DNA from: Platanthera guangdongensis | Lineage: Eukaryota > Streptophyta > Magnoliopsida > Asparagales > Orchidaceae | DNA: 64,000 bases | NCBI GenBank assembly: GCA_039583875.1 | Contig: CM077160.1 | Span: forward strand, 115,401,314 to 115,465,313 | Direction: 5' to 3' | Shown: piece by piece, positions 1 through 9,935 of the stretch | How positions within the stretch are numbered: position 1 is the first letter of the stretch | How the letters are laid out: every line of letters starts with the position of its first letter | Notes under the pieces: generated by a model | What the model was told of the DNA's origin: nothing | Databases searched by the model: none | The model's input: only the letters and a program-made list of their open reading frames with translations | Translations under genes and position numbers: made by a program

Positions 1-225
1 CCGTTTACTTTCCATTGCCGTGTTTGACCGCTTTCATATTTTGTGCCCGTGGAATCATGTTTTGTGACGCTATTAAGACTGTGTGGTAGCCTTGCATTCG
101 CGAGCGACGCCTCGATCGTTTATTTCGTTGGAAAATAGCCCGCAAATACTCTCGCTCCGCAATTATTTTAAATAGGCCGCAATTTTATCATTCAAAAGTA
201 CAGCCCTAGGTTTTAAATCACATCA
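1..225 (+). repeat. 5' LTR, 3' portion only
   Basis: Direct repeat of about 3750-3974 with scattered substitutions. It ends in CATCA, the inverse of the TGATG that opens the 3' LTR. The upstream part lies outside the window. Confidence 0.9.
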
Positions 226-247
226 GTTTGGTGTGGCTGCTGGGATA
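226..247 (+). other. Degenerate primer binding site
   Basis: The bases just after the LTR read GTTTGGTGTGGCTGCTGGGA. They resemble the TTTGGCGCC... type of site used by several Gypsy lineages, with most differences being C-to-T. This is a weak call from position and partial similarity. Confidence 0.4.
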
Positions 248-329
248 TCCACTTCTATTGTGGGATAGCCGAGCGTCGTTCGTTAATTAGGAGTTTTAAG
301 TTTTTTTTTCAAAAAAAAAAGAGTAAACG

Positions 330-1240
330 ATGGAGTCTAGAGTCAGAAACATTGAGGGAAGTTTAGGAGACATGGGTAAACATTTGGAAGAACTCATGGC
401 CGCTGTCACTACACTCACTGTCTTCGTGAGAGATACGAACCAGGTCATGTTAGGGTTACGCACTTCGGTCAATAACTTAGAAGCCCAATATCACTTAGGG
501 GGTCCTCCTGCATGAACTCCTACACCTCCACCGCCAGAACCCCAACCAGTTCATCACGAACACGGGCATCCACCTAGGTGGGATGCAGGTATTAAATTAG
601 ATGTTGGGGATTTTGAGGGCACTCTAGAGCCCGATGTGTGCCTTAACTGGTGCGAACGACTTGAGCGATTCCTCAGTTGGAAGCGCACTCCTGCCCATCA
701 GCAGGTGGAGTATGCGACCCTGAAGCTGAAAGGCCCCGCACTCACGTGGTGGGGGCAAGTCGAGCGGATGCGATACACGATGGGACAACCACCTATCACC
801 ACCTGGGTTGAGTTCAAAACTCAAATCAAGAGGAGGTACGTCCCCGCTGATTTTATGCAGACATTGTACCGTAGGTATCACAACCTACGACAAGACAAAC
901 AAACCATTGACGAGTACACAAACGAGTTCCTGGTCCTCCAGTCACGCTTAGATCTGAACGAGGAAGACCACATGATTGTGGCCCGTTATCTGAATGGGCT
1001 ACGGTACGTGATACAAGATCAGTTAGAACTTCATGATTTTCGGGACCTTGGAGAGATCTCCAGCCGAGCTCGTCGAGTGGAGGCCCTCCAGAAGAGGACA
1101 TCTGGTCAGAGGTCTACTGATGGACCTAGGTCTACTGATAGACCCACTTCGAGCACCACCACTACCACACCCACATCTGCTACTACTGATTCCCCACCTC
1201 TTGCCATTACTGGGGCCCCGACTCTTCACCCTGGACCGTA
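330..1240 (+). pseudogene. Gypsy gag (capsid part), interrupted
   Basis: The frame starts at ATG 330 and runs in phase through an internal TGA at 513-515 to about 1200. It reads as a retrotransposon Gag: LNWCERLERFLSWK, then LKGPALTWWGQV, an RRYVPADF stretch and the QTIDEYTNEFLVL segment typical of Gag_asp/UBN-type capsids. A Thr/Pro-rich linker follows, where the frame shifts by one so that the zinc knuckle is read in the next ORF. Gag would form the cytoplasmic virus-like particle. The internal stop and frameshift make it a pseudogene, though a downstream start could still give a capsid. Confidence 0.8.
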
Positions 1241-2730
1241 AGGAGCCCATGGGAGCCCGACCCCACACTGGAGTGTTTCGATGCTTCAAGTGTATGGAGC
1301 CCGGGCACAAGTCTTCTGATTGCCCGCGTCGCCAGTTCGTAGCCGTGATTGATTCTACCTCCGGGGGTGAGCCCGAGTATGGGGCTTTCCTTAGTGACCC
1401 CCAGCCCGAGCTCCTGCCCGAGGCTGATGGTGTTATCGAGGTCGAGGGCGAGCAAGCGGAGCACCTAGTTTGTGTTCTTCACTCTAGTTTGATTACCCGT
1501 GGCGAGACCACTGAGCAGGATCCTCGACAAAAGGAGATTTTCCGCACTACCGCCCGCATTCAGGAGCATTTATGTTCCATTATTATTGATAGCGGTAGTA
1601 TGGAAAACTACGTGTCTCAGCGAATGGTGGAGAAGTTAGGACTTTTGACACGCCCCTTAGAGCAGCCGTACCATTTATCTGGGGTCAGTAGTCTGTTGAC
1701 TATACCCATTACTCATCATTGTCAGGTAGAGTTCTCTATTGGGGACGTGTACCGTGATTCGGTGTTATGTGATGTCGCCCCCATCGACGTTTGCCACATA
1801 CTTCTAGGACGACCCTGGCAGTATGACCGACATGTTCTGCATGATGGTGTGAGGAACTCCCATTCTTTTGATCATCATGGGTGCAAGATCATCCTTCTTC
1901 CTCAGAAGAATGGTCCTGTTCCTAGAGCACCTGGGAGGACCTCACTAGCATCTACGTCGTCGTCTTTAGTCTCCACTACACCACTCCTATTTAGTGCAAC
2001 GCTTCGGCCTGGACCCTTGCTCCAGGGGGAGGCATTTGATTTTCGAGAGTCGTCTATTTTGGGTGCTCTGGTAGCACCACCTTTTATTGACTTCGTATTT
2101 GATGAGCACGCGTTTAGTTCGCATCGTTTGTCCTTGGTGGCAGCCGAGCACATTGGGGCTCCTCACTTCAATCGTTTGATGTTTGTGATTCTTAGGTCGA
2201 GTCGTACGAGGAGAGTTGAGATGACCCTTTGGTCTTATACTCCTCATCGGGACACTCGTTTCCATGGGTTTTTGTGGAAGCCTATAATCGATAAATTTGA
2301 GATCTGCTTAAAATGTTGTGACTCGAGTGAGATTTTATCGGGTGACGTTATAGCGAAGGACGGACCTGGTCTAGCGGACGAACGTAAGAGTCTACCAAGC
2401 AAGAGGATGTTGCGTCATGAATTACTGGTTCCACGGCCTACTTCCAGTTGTTTCACGTTTTCCCTCCCGCCACTTGTTTGCTACACACACCGCCCCTGTC
2501 ATCCTCCGCAAGCTCTGATAATTATTATTTCTTTAAATGATTTGCATAAAATTTGGCTAACGGTTTTCGAGTTTTGGAGGATGAAAGGTTACTTACAGGT
2601 TTTGGGTCGCAGTCACGGCACCAGCAGATCACCTTTGCAGCTTCTCTCTGACCATCGTCTTGGACTTGATAGTGATTGGTTGCATTACTTTCTCGACGGG
2701 GTCGAGTTCTTTCAACCCCGGGGGAATTGA
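1216..2730 (+). pseudogene. Nucleocapsid knuckle plus aspartic protease ORF with an unexplained C-terminal extension
   Basis: One frame stays open until the TGA that overlaps the first bases of the 3' LTR. It contains a CCHC knuckle (CFKCMEPGHKSSDCP), then a retropepsin with the catalytic DSGS motif (IIIDSGSMENYVS) and the conserved ILLGRPWQYDRHV segment. After about base 1920, where reverse transcriptase should begin, no pol motif follows. About 270 codons remain open but I recognise no family in them. They are either a decayed remnant that stayed open by chance or foreign sequence. The knuckle is out of frame with the capsid part upstream. Confidence 0.65.
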
Positions 2731-3974
2731 TGCAACCTGTTGTGCATTTTTTTATTGTACCTATATTTTCTTTTCTCTTGTACCGCATGTCTTCGCGCTT
2801 GGTTAGAATATTATGTTTTGTTGCGCGCATTAGTTGCGCCCTGGATGTTACTTGGTATTGTGTGCACTTCTTGCACAAGTTTTGATTTGGCTCGTTGGTG
2901 TGACCGGCCAACGAGACCCTAAATGCATAGGTCCGATAATTTAGGGATGGGTTAGCTTAGGGCAAGCTTTATTTTAGTTAACTATTTTATTTAAAAATTT
3001 ATAAGTTCTAAAATCTCCTCATTTGGTGTGCCAATAGTCCAAACTCCAAAGCATTACAAAAGAGAAACCCTAAACCTACCCATTTAAAAGCAACTCTTCC
3101 CACTGTTCCAAGGCAGCTGGAATAGAACTGAACGAATCACTTTTGATTTCGTTCGGTTCACATCCAGCGCCGCAAAAAAATCGCGAGCCTCCTTCTCCCT
3201 GCCCGACGAAGCCTCCAAAGTCGTTGTCTCCTTCCCGTCCAGCGCCGGCGAGCGCCCCAGCTTCTCTTCTGAGCTCCGGCAAACCCTGATACGCCTTCTC
3301 CGGCCACTGTGGAAGACCTCCTGGGACCGCTCCGACCTCCTTCCCCGACGGCAACCTCCGACGACTTCTACACCTTCTTGCACCCCCCTTCGTTGGCGTC
3401 GCCGCCTGTGGAGCCTCTCCAGCCGTCGTCGAGCCCGCCTGAGCCTCTCCTGGGCTCTGGCGACCTCCTGTGCTCGTTCCTCTGGCGGTTTCAGCAACCC
3501 TCCGGTGATCTCCCCCTTCCAACAACCTGTTCTCCGGCCACTACTGCTTCATACCGAGTCCAGCTCCTCTCCAACAAGGGTTCCAGCCAGCCCTCCTCAG
3601 TCCAGGCAACCCCGAGCTCGTCGTTGCAGCTTCCCCCAGGGTATACCTCGTCATTCTCCTACTCTTAATCCATGTCAAATTTTATTTTGTCAACATTTGG
3701 ATAAATAGTAATTAAAAGAGCTTGCCCTAACCAACTTCATCGCTAATTATCGTTTACTTTCCATTGTCGTGTTTGACCGCTTTCATATTTTGTGCCCGTG
3801 GAATCATGTTTTGTGACGCTATTACGACTGTGTGGTAGCCTTGCATTTGCGAGCGACGCCTCGACCGTTTATTTCGTTGGAAAATAGCCCGCAAATACCC
3901 TCGCTCCGCAATTATTTTAAATAGGCCGCAATTTTATCATTCAAAACTACAGCCCTAGGTTTTAAATCACATCA
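2728..3974 (+). repeat. 3' LTR (1247 bases)
   Basis: TGATG...CATCA ends. A purine run (GGGGGAA) just upstream at 2720-2726 fits a polypurine tract. The last 225 bases match the window start. Open frames inside the LTR on either strand show no protein family and are not annotated. Confidence 0.85.
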
Positions 3975-5499
3975 GTCAGCCACTACTCGGATGGAGTGTG
4001 CCTGAAAATAGGGCCGCAGCCTCCGGGCCGAGATGATCAGGGCGAAGGCCAGCTTCTCCAAAATTGGATACCGGAGCTCGGCCTTCCTCAAGACCCGGCT
4101 AACGTAGTATATGGGGAGTTGCTTCTTCCCCTCTTCACGAACTAAGACAGAGCTCAAGACCTTCGCCCCGACCCCGAGATACAGAAACAGGTCCTCCCCC
4201 TCCTTTGGACCTTGGAGCAACGGAGCCTTCATAAGCTGCAACTTGAGGGCCTGGAATGCCTCCTCGCACTCCTTGGTCCACTCGAATTTTTGCCCCCCCC
4301 CCCCTTAGTGTTTTGAAGAAGGGGGAGCACTTCTCCCCAGCCCGGGATAGGAACCTGCTTAACCCTGTCAGCTTCCCTGTCAACCGTTGCACTTCCTTAG
4401 TATTCCGCGGCGACCCCAGCTCTACGATAGCCTTGACCTTATCAGGATTTGGTTTGACCCCCGCGGGGGTGAGGAGGTGCCCCAAGAACTTCCCCCTGCT
4501 GGCCCCGAAGACGCACTTCAGGTGGTTCAATCGTATCTTGTACTTGCGCAGGGTGGCGAAGGTCTCCTCTAGGCCCTGGAGGTGAGAGTCCACATCCTGA
4601 CTCTTGATCATGAGATTATCTACGTACACCTCCAGGTTCCTCCCCTTCTGTTCCCGAAAGACCCTGTCCATCATTTTTTGATATGTTGCCCCTGCGTTCT
4701 TCAGCCCAAAAGGCATCATTTTATAGCAGTAGCACCCATCACCCGTGATGAAAGAGACGTCCTTGACGTCCGGAGGATGCATCCTGATTTGGTGGTAACC
4801 TGAAAACGTATCCAAAAAGCTCATTACAGAAAAACCGACAGCTGAATCAACCAGCGCGTCGATCCGAGACAAGTGATAACAATCCTTAGGACAAGATTTA
4901 TTAAGCAAGGAAAAATCGACACACATACGCCACCGACTGTCTCCCTTTTTAACCATGACTATATTGGAGACCCAGCCGGGGTATTGGATTTCGGACACGA
5001 AGCCGGCCTTGAGAAGCTTTGCCACCTCTTCTCTGATGGGCTGGCCAGCTTGTCCGCGGTGGACCTCTTCTTTTGTTGGACGGGGCGTGCTCCCGGGTCC
5101 AAGTTGAGGCGGTGGCAAGCCACATCTACGTCAACCCCCGAAATCTCCGCGGCGCTCCACGCGAAGATGTCCACGTTCTTCTGGATGCATGCCAGCATCC
5201 TGCCTTGAGCCTCCGGGGTCAGCCCTCCGCTGACGCGGACCTTCTCCACCCTGCCTCCAAGGGTGAGAACCTCCAGCTCCACCTCTTCCGCAGCCTCCAA
5301 CCTGGACTGCTCCCCCCATTCCCCAACATCCCTCTCCTCTGGGACGAGGACCTCCGCCTCTACCTCTTCCTCCACGGTCGTTGCCTCGGCTGACTCCTCC
5401 CGATCTCCACCTGCCACCTCAACCTCGGTGCAGCTCTCCACCTCCAGCTCCTCCTTGCCAGCTTCCTGCTTTGCCTCCTCCATCCTTCGCTCCATCTCC
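3975..5499 (-). pseudogene. Tat-type reverse transcriptase and partial RNase H
   Basis: After an acidic spacer (about 5500-5240) comes the ARPVQQKKRS motif, a frameshift near 5040, then RT motifs WRMCVDFSLLNKSCPKD, FSGYHQIRMHP and MPFGLKNAGATYQ. The active-site box reads VYVDNLMIKS (4609-4626), with the second catalytic Asp changed to Asn. RT continues through LGHLLTPAGVKPNP and LTGLSRFLSRAGEK. A run of about 13 C at 4292-4304 shifts the frame. RNase H starts (APLLQGPKEG) but stops at HSIRVVAD, exactly at the junction with the neighbouring LTR. It would have copied element RNA in the particle but cannot be active. Confidence 0.85.
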
Positions 5500-6628
5500 C
5501 TGGCTCCCTCCTGCCGAGAGATGGAGTTCACGGCAGTGACGTAACACTCCCTTGCTACTTTGGGGTCACCCCGGACCCGGACGTGGATCCCCTCGGCGTT
5601 GAACTTTAAGCATTGATGGAATGATGAGGGGACGCAGCGGAAGGCGCTGATGAGGGGCCTCCCGAAGATGGCGTTGTAGCTGCTGGGGGCATCCACGATG
5701 ACAAACCTGCAGTCCCGGGACTGCCCCCCCGGGTGACATGGAGCCCCACTCCTCCTTCTACCTCCTTCCTCTCCCCCGAAAATACAAACAAGGGCCCATC
5801 CGAGATCAACACCCTCTTCGCCTCCACCTTCATCGCGTCAAACACCTTCTTAAAGACGACGTTGACGGAGCTTCTGTTGTCGACGAGGATCCGGGAGACG
5901 GTAAAATTTTCGATGGCCGTCTAGATGACTAGCGCATTGCAAAATGGATCCTTATGATCCGGCATATCGCTCCTCGAGAAGGTAATCCACTCTTCTGGGG
6001 GTGGGGTCTGGGATGTGGAGCCAACGCTCCGGCGATAAATGGTGTGGAGGCTCGCCCTCCGGGAAGCCTCAACCCCCACCCCCCCATGGATCACCCCGAT
6101 CCCTCCTCGGGTCCCGACGTCCACCCGGTCTTCACAACGATGCTCCTCCGCCCGAGGCAGGACCTCCTCGATCCTCACCTCCTGGCGCCCCTGCTGCTGC
6201 TGCTCCCTGTTTCCCCTCATCTCGAGGAACTCCGGGCACGTGGCTGTGGCGTGCCCTTCCTCCTGATGGAAATCGCAGTAGGGCAACTCCACCCTAACTT
6301 CTCTCCTCCTCCTTGCTATTCTCCTCCTCCTATGGCTATGGTCATAGCCTGTTCTTAATCGGGGAGTGGAGGCCTCTGCTCCCGCCTCCAACCCGGGGGG
6401 TGGAATTGATCCTGCCCCCCTTGATTGCGGTCCCTTCCTTGGTACCCTCTTCGTGGCCCCTGCTCTTGCCACTCGGGCCTCCAGCCCAACCGACGGCCGG
6501 GCTCCTGACGTCCCCACCTGGGCTGCTGCCGCCCCTAGAGCTGCCTCTGCTCCCTCTGTCGGGGCTCTACTCTCCTCTCCTCCTGCCCCCTTCCGCCTCT
6601 TTGCTCCTTCTCTTCCTCCGTGGCCCAC
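5500..6628 (-). pseudogene. Tat-type nucleocapsid and protease, broken
   Basis: The stretch begins with the knuckle-like YCDFHQEEGHATATCPEF and leads to a short HTIYRR motif and the NALVI segment that precedes protease in Tat elements. A TAG follows NALVI at about 5926. The protease active site then reads LVDNRSSVNVVF, where a Gly is expected instead of Arg (GGA to AGA), so catalysis is unlikely. The end of the domain, SSYNAIFGRPLISAFR and GDPKVARECYVTAV, is present in a further frame after a shift in the C-rich run near 5725. Confidence 0.75.
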
Positions 6629-7521
6629 CTGGCCAGCTTCCGGGCGAACTCCGGATTCGACACCTCCCCGTCTACTTCTCTCGCCGCCCTCTCCATCAGC
6701 TCCTCGTAGGAGAGGAGGGGCACTCTCTTCAGCTCCATCCTGAAGAAACTCTGCTGCAGTCCCAGGGTGAAGGCCATCATTAAGCTATGGCCTGGCATCT
6801 CTTGCACCTGGGTGACCTCCTCCTGGAATCGGTCAACATAGTTCCACAGCGTCTCATTCACTCCATGTTTGATGTGGAACAGGGACTCCGACTCCTTCCT
6901 CCTCTTCGAGGTAGTGAACCTCAACATGAACCCCCGATGCAGGTCCTCGAAGTAGTAGATGGAGCTGGCCGGAAGTTGGTAAAACCACTCCCTCGCCTTC
7001 TCCTTGAGGGTGATGGCGAAGAGCCGACACTTGAACCCATCCGACATCTGCCGGATCAAGACCACGTCCTTAAACCACTGGACGTGCTGGACCGGGTCCC
7101 CCTTCCCGATGTAGTAGGACATCTCGGGTTCCCTGAACCCCTCTGGAACTGGGGCGGAAGAGACCAGCTCGCTGAAGGGGTTGCCTCCTCCTGCCGAGCG
7201 AGCCTGAGCATCCCGCGGGCCCAGCTCGCCGGTCCGGCCTCCGCCTGCCGAGCCGGGGAAGAGCACGCGCCCGGGGAGCTCGCACCCCCGGGCCTCCTCG
7301 GCCACTTCCTTCCCAGCTCGCCTGTCTGGGGCGTCCTCGCCCAGAGAGGGGGCGGCTGCGATCTGGTCAGCTGGAGTTGAGCACTCGGCCCGCGCGCCGA
7401 GTGCGAACTTGACGAGGCCCAGCACCTCGTTCCTGAAATTTTTGAACATCCCCGCCGTGGCCAGAGGTGGAGGGGAGGGGGGTGGCGAGTCCGACCAGTC
7501 AGATCCTTGTCCTCTTGTCAT
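6535..7521 (-). pseudogene. Tat-type gag
   Basis: An open frame of 328 codons starts at ATG 7521, just after the primer site. Its core has the Tat-type capsid order: YIGKGDPVQHVQWFKD, CRLFAITLKEKAREWFYQLP, FEDLHRGFMLRFTTSKRRK and ESLFHIKHGVNETLWNYVDRF, then LLSYEELMERAARE. The N-terminus is Pro/Ser-rich and the C-terminus Arg/Glu-rich. The product would be the capsid of a cytoplasmic retrotransposon particle. The frame ends at 6535, and the knuckle and protease continue in another phase (6628 onward), so a frameshift separates them. I call it a pseudogene because the element is truncated. Confidence 0.8.
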
Positions 7522-7555
7522 CGAGCTCGCTGAAGGTTTTTTATACTAACCACGT

Positions 7556-7579
7556 TCCACGCTCACCGCACCAAAATAT
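7556..7579 (-). other. Primer binding site of the Tat-like element
   Basis: On the minus strand, TTTTGGTGCGGTGAGCGTGG follows the LTR end (CGGTTTCA). It is a decayed form of the TTGGCGCC... sites common in Tat elements. Moderate support from position. Confidence 0.45.
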
Positions 7580-8295
7580 TGAAACCGAAATCTCGGTCTC
7601 TTGTGGAGTTCACCCTTGGGGAAGGGGTGATCGCGCACCTACTTCGCTCATGCAAGCAAAACAACAAAGGAAACAAGGAAGAACTGACCCAAGGGCTCGG
7701 CGGGAGGACCCACCACACACCCGGAAGATCTTACAGCGTTTCCCCTCCTTAGCCAAAGGCCGAGCTAAGGTATTCTCAGAAAGCGCTTGAGAGATGGAGC
7801 AAGAGGGCACAAGAAGCATGCTTTCTGAGGTACCCCTTGGGTCTTATTTATAGATTTCTGAAAACAGCCTGCAAATAGCCAACTTCCGCCGTCCTGATCA
7901 GCTATGTGCAGTCCAGGTTGGCCTGCCAACAGCGTAACTTCGTTGTTCTGAAAGGCTATGGGCAGGCCAGCGGGGGTAAAACAGTAAAAAATACCTTATA
8001 CACCTGGGCGAGCTGAGGAGCTCGGCACCCCTGAAGATCCTGCTCGCATGCTGTCTGTCGAGCTCCTTAGGGCGAGTGCGAGCTAGGATACTGAGCTCGC
8101 CCTTCGATCGTCCCCCATTAGTCGAGCGCAGCTCGACGAAACCTGGACTTGGCTCGGCGAATGCCGAGCTCGGGGTCGACGAATGCCGAGCTCGGGCTCG
8201 GATTTCTCTGCCGAGCTCGCCTGGGGCCTGGGTGATCTGAACCGGCCGGTCTGGTTCCCGGCGACCTCACTCGCCGGATACGGGGTTGTAAAAGC
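7580..8295 (-). repeat. 5' LTR of the Tat-like element (outer end approximate)
   Basis: The inner end is TGAAACCG at 7580 (reads ...CGGTTTCA on the minus strand). The region holds a TATA box and, near 8155-8210, two copies of a GAATGCCGAGCTCGGG unit. The outer end is uncertain because the second LTR is outside the window. Composition changes from GC-rich to AT-rich near 8290. Confidence 0.55.
7843..7853 (-). promoter_or_regulatory. LTR TATA box
   Basis: CTATAAATAAG on the minus strand, about 440 bases into the LTR and upstream of gag: a good TATA box for the element's RNA. Confidence 0.6.
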
Positions 8296-8415
8296 ATATA
8301 ATGACACAATGTCAATACTAATAAATGCGTAAAGTACGGTGATCCAAATTTAAATTTAATTAGAATATATATATACATATATTCTGTATGAAAACAAAAC
8401 CACATAATGATTTAT

Positions 8416-8592
8416 TGATGGCTAGTTTAGGCACGACTTGCATGCTCATAGTCTGGTTTAGGTGCTTCAATAGAAACTCAACTTTTCAAGTGCGCAATAT
8501 GTTAGTGTTGTTACTGTTGTAATATTAAAAGTATCGTGTAGGCTATAAATACCCATCGTGTTTGCCCTAATGAAAATACGCTTTTGTTTTCA
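8416..8592 (+). repeat. 5' LTR of truncated Copia (start uncertain)
   Basis: The right end (...TTTTCA) is set by the primer site four bases on. The left end at TGATGG 8416 is a guess, because no partner LTR is visible. Confidence 0.45.
8543..8551 (+). promoter_or_regulatory. LTR TATA box
   Basis: CTATAAATA, 50 bases before the LTR end and primer site. Confidence 0.55.
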
Positions 8593-8595
8593 ACT

Positions 8596-8608
8596 TGGTA
8601 TCAGAGCC
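8596..8608 (+). other. Primer binding site (initiator tRNA-Met)
   Basis: TGGTATCAGAGCC, an exact match to the usual plant tRNA-Met site. Confidence 0.85.
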
Positions 8609-9082
8609 GGGGGAAGGAAAAACCGCGGATCTTCCAGTCGTCTTCCGCGAATCCCGAGGCTCCCTCCTTCAGCGCGTCCGCGACTCCCGCTCCCGCTGCT
8701 GTCTGCGTCGATTCCGACTCTGCCCGTGACTCCCGCCTGATTCCACTGCTGAATCGTCACTCAACGGAGGTCCCCGCCTCTAGGGCTGCGGAAACGACGC
8801 TCCCGCAGTCTCCAGAGGCTGCCACCGTCGCATCCAGAGGTCGTGGGAAGGACGCTGCCCGCCGTCTCCAGAGGTTGTCGCCATCCCTAGAGGCTGCCGA
8901 TGTCGCATCCTTACGGTCGCATCTAGCGGGTCTTCAGCGCCCCTTTAGCAACCACACATCTACATCCTAGCGTCTCTCAGAATGCGGTGATCAGATCCAG
9001 GGAAGGCAGATGCATTTGTTGATACTGAACAGAACGTAGTGATCTGTAAGGAAGTTGATCCACGGAGTCGAAGGAAGGAACG

Positions 9083-9935
9083 ATGGCAGACGTCTTCAAG
9101 ATGTCGGACCCGGATGAGTTGGCCACATTGTTGAGGGTGTTCGGTTTATCGCAACAGTCGGCGAAGTTGGAACTTCCACCGATTGATCTTAAGCTTGATG
9201 GACCGACGACCTACTTGAGTTGGTCACGCCGTGTGAGGAAAATCCTTGCAGCGAAATAGGTTAGGAGCTTCTTGACGGGCGTTGAAGAAACCAGAGAACT
9301 CGGCTGAAGATGAGTGGGAGTCGGCCCATATGACTGTGTTTATGTGGCTTTTTAGCTCGGTTGTCGCATTGATTGCCGCCACGGTAGATGGCCTCGAGAC
9401 AGTCATGGAAGTTTGGGATAAGCTGAAGAGCACATGTGATGGTGTGGGGAACACTCTGCGAGTCTTCCAGGAGAAAGGAGAAATTGATGACACTGTTCAG
9501 GGGGAGAAAACGGTGCAGGAGTACGCCTCCGAGTTGGAACGACAATGAGTGGATTACGATCACGCATCTGGCGGGTGTGTTGCAGTGACTCATAATGTCA
9601 GGCTTCCAAGATCATCGTGGAGGAAAGGACGATGAAGTTCCTGAAGGGGTTAGATGACAAGTTCGATCAGCAGAGAGCCCTACTTCTTTCTGGTATGATG
9701 ATTTCTACGCTCACCGAGGCCATCTCTGCTATGATTCAGGAGGAGACATGTCTCACACATCAGGCAGGGACAAGAGGGTCCACGATTGTGAAGTCAGCAC
9801 TAGCGGTTGCTGCCCCTGGTGTTACGGGACAGAGGGAAGAAACCCGACAGTGCTACAACTGTGGCGAGGTGGGCCATCTGAGGCAAGCATGCCCCAAGCC
9901 GCCGCCCCAAGCCACCCAAGGAGAGAGATTTGGGT
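9083..9935 (+). pseudogene. Copia gag with UBN2-type capsid and CCHC knuckle
   Basis: ATG 9083 opens a frame reading LKLDGPTTYLSWSRRV, the N-terminal Copia capsid signature, and stops at TAG 9257. The capsid continues in other frames: EVWDKLKSTCDG near 9410, then MKFLKGLDDKFDQQRALLL at 9632 and IQEETCLTH. A CCHC knuckle, CYNCGEVGHLRQACP, lies at 9850-9894. At least one stop and two frameshifts break it. The product would be the structural protein of the Copia particle. Similarity to Copia Gag is clear from motif order, but I do not assign a lineage. Confidence 0.75.

Larger units (their letters stand above)
1..3974 (+). mobile_element. Non-autonomous Ty3/Gypsy-type LTR element with gag and protease only
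   Basis: The first 225 bases recur almost unchanged at the end of the element (about 3750-3974), which marks them as the 3' part of the 5' LTR. The 3' LTR begins TGATG at 2728 and ends CATCA at 3974. Between the LTRs lie a gag region, one CCHC knuckle and an aspartic protease, but no reverse transcriptase, RNase H or integrase. The element therefore needs enzymes from elsewhere to move. Its 3' LTR abuts the broken RNase H of a Tat-like element at 3975, so it probably inserted there. The lineage inside Ty3/Gypsy is not resolved. Confidence 0.85.
3975..8295 (-). mobile_element. Tat-lineage Ty3/Gypsy retrotransposon, truncated in RNase H
   Basis: Read on the minus strand, the order is LTR (about 8295-7580), primer site, gag, CCHC-like knuckle, protease, reverse transcriptase and the start of RNase H, ending abruptly at 3975 where another element's LTR begins. 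Gag and RT are of the Tat/Retand type (RT with CVDFSLLNKSCPKD and MPFGLKNAGATYQ). The rest of pol and the 3' LTR probably lie left of the window beyond the inserted element. GC content is visibly higher than in the flanks. Confidence 0.85.
8416..9935 (+). mobile_element. Truncated Ty1/Copia element: LTR, leader and gag only
   Basis: A short LTR with a TATA box is followed by a tRNA-Met primer site at 8596, a leader of about 480 bases and a Copia-type gag ending in a CCHC knuckle. Just past the knuckle (about 9935) the sequence switches to AT-rich DNA of the neighbouring SIRE-like element. Protease through the 3' LTR are missing. Confidence 0.75.

Noticed and set aside
3076..3525. 149-codon minus-strand frame in the first element's 3' LTR
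   Set aside because: GC-rich LTR sequence with overlapping frames on both strands and no family resemblance.
6001..7380. Several long Pro/Arg-rich plus-strand frames
   Set aside because: They are antisense shadows of the GC-rich Tat gag and protease on the minus strand.
8596..8608. tRNA-like words TGGTATCAGAGC as tRNA genes
   Set aside because: These are primer binding sites next to LTR ends; no cloverleaf sequence surrounds them.
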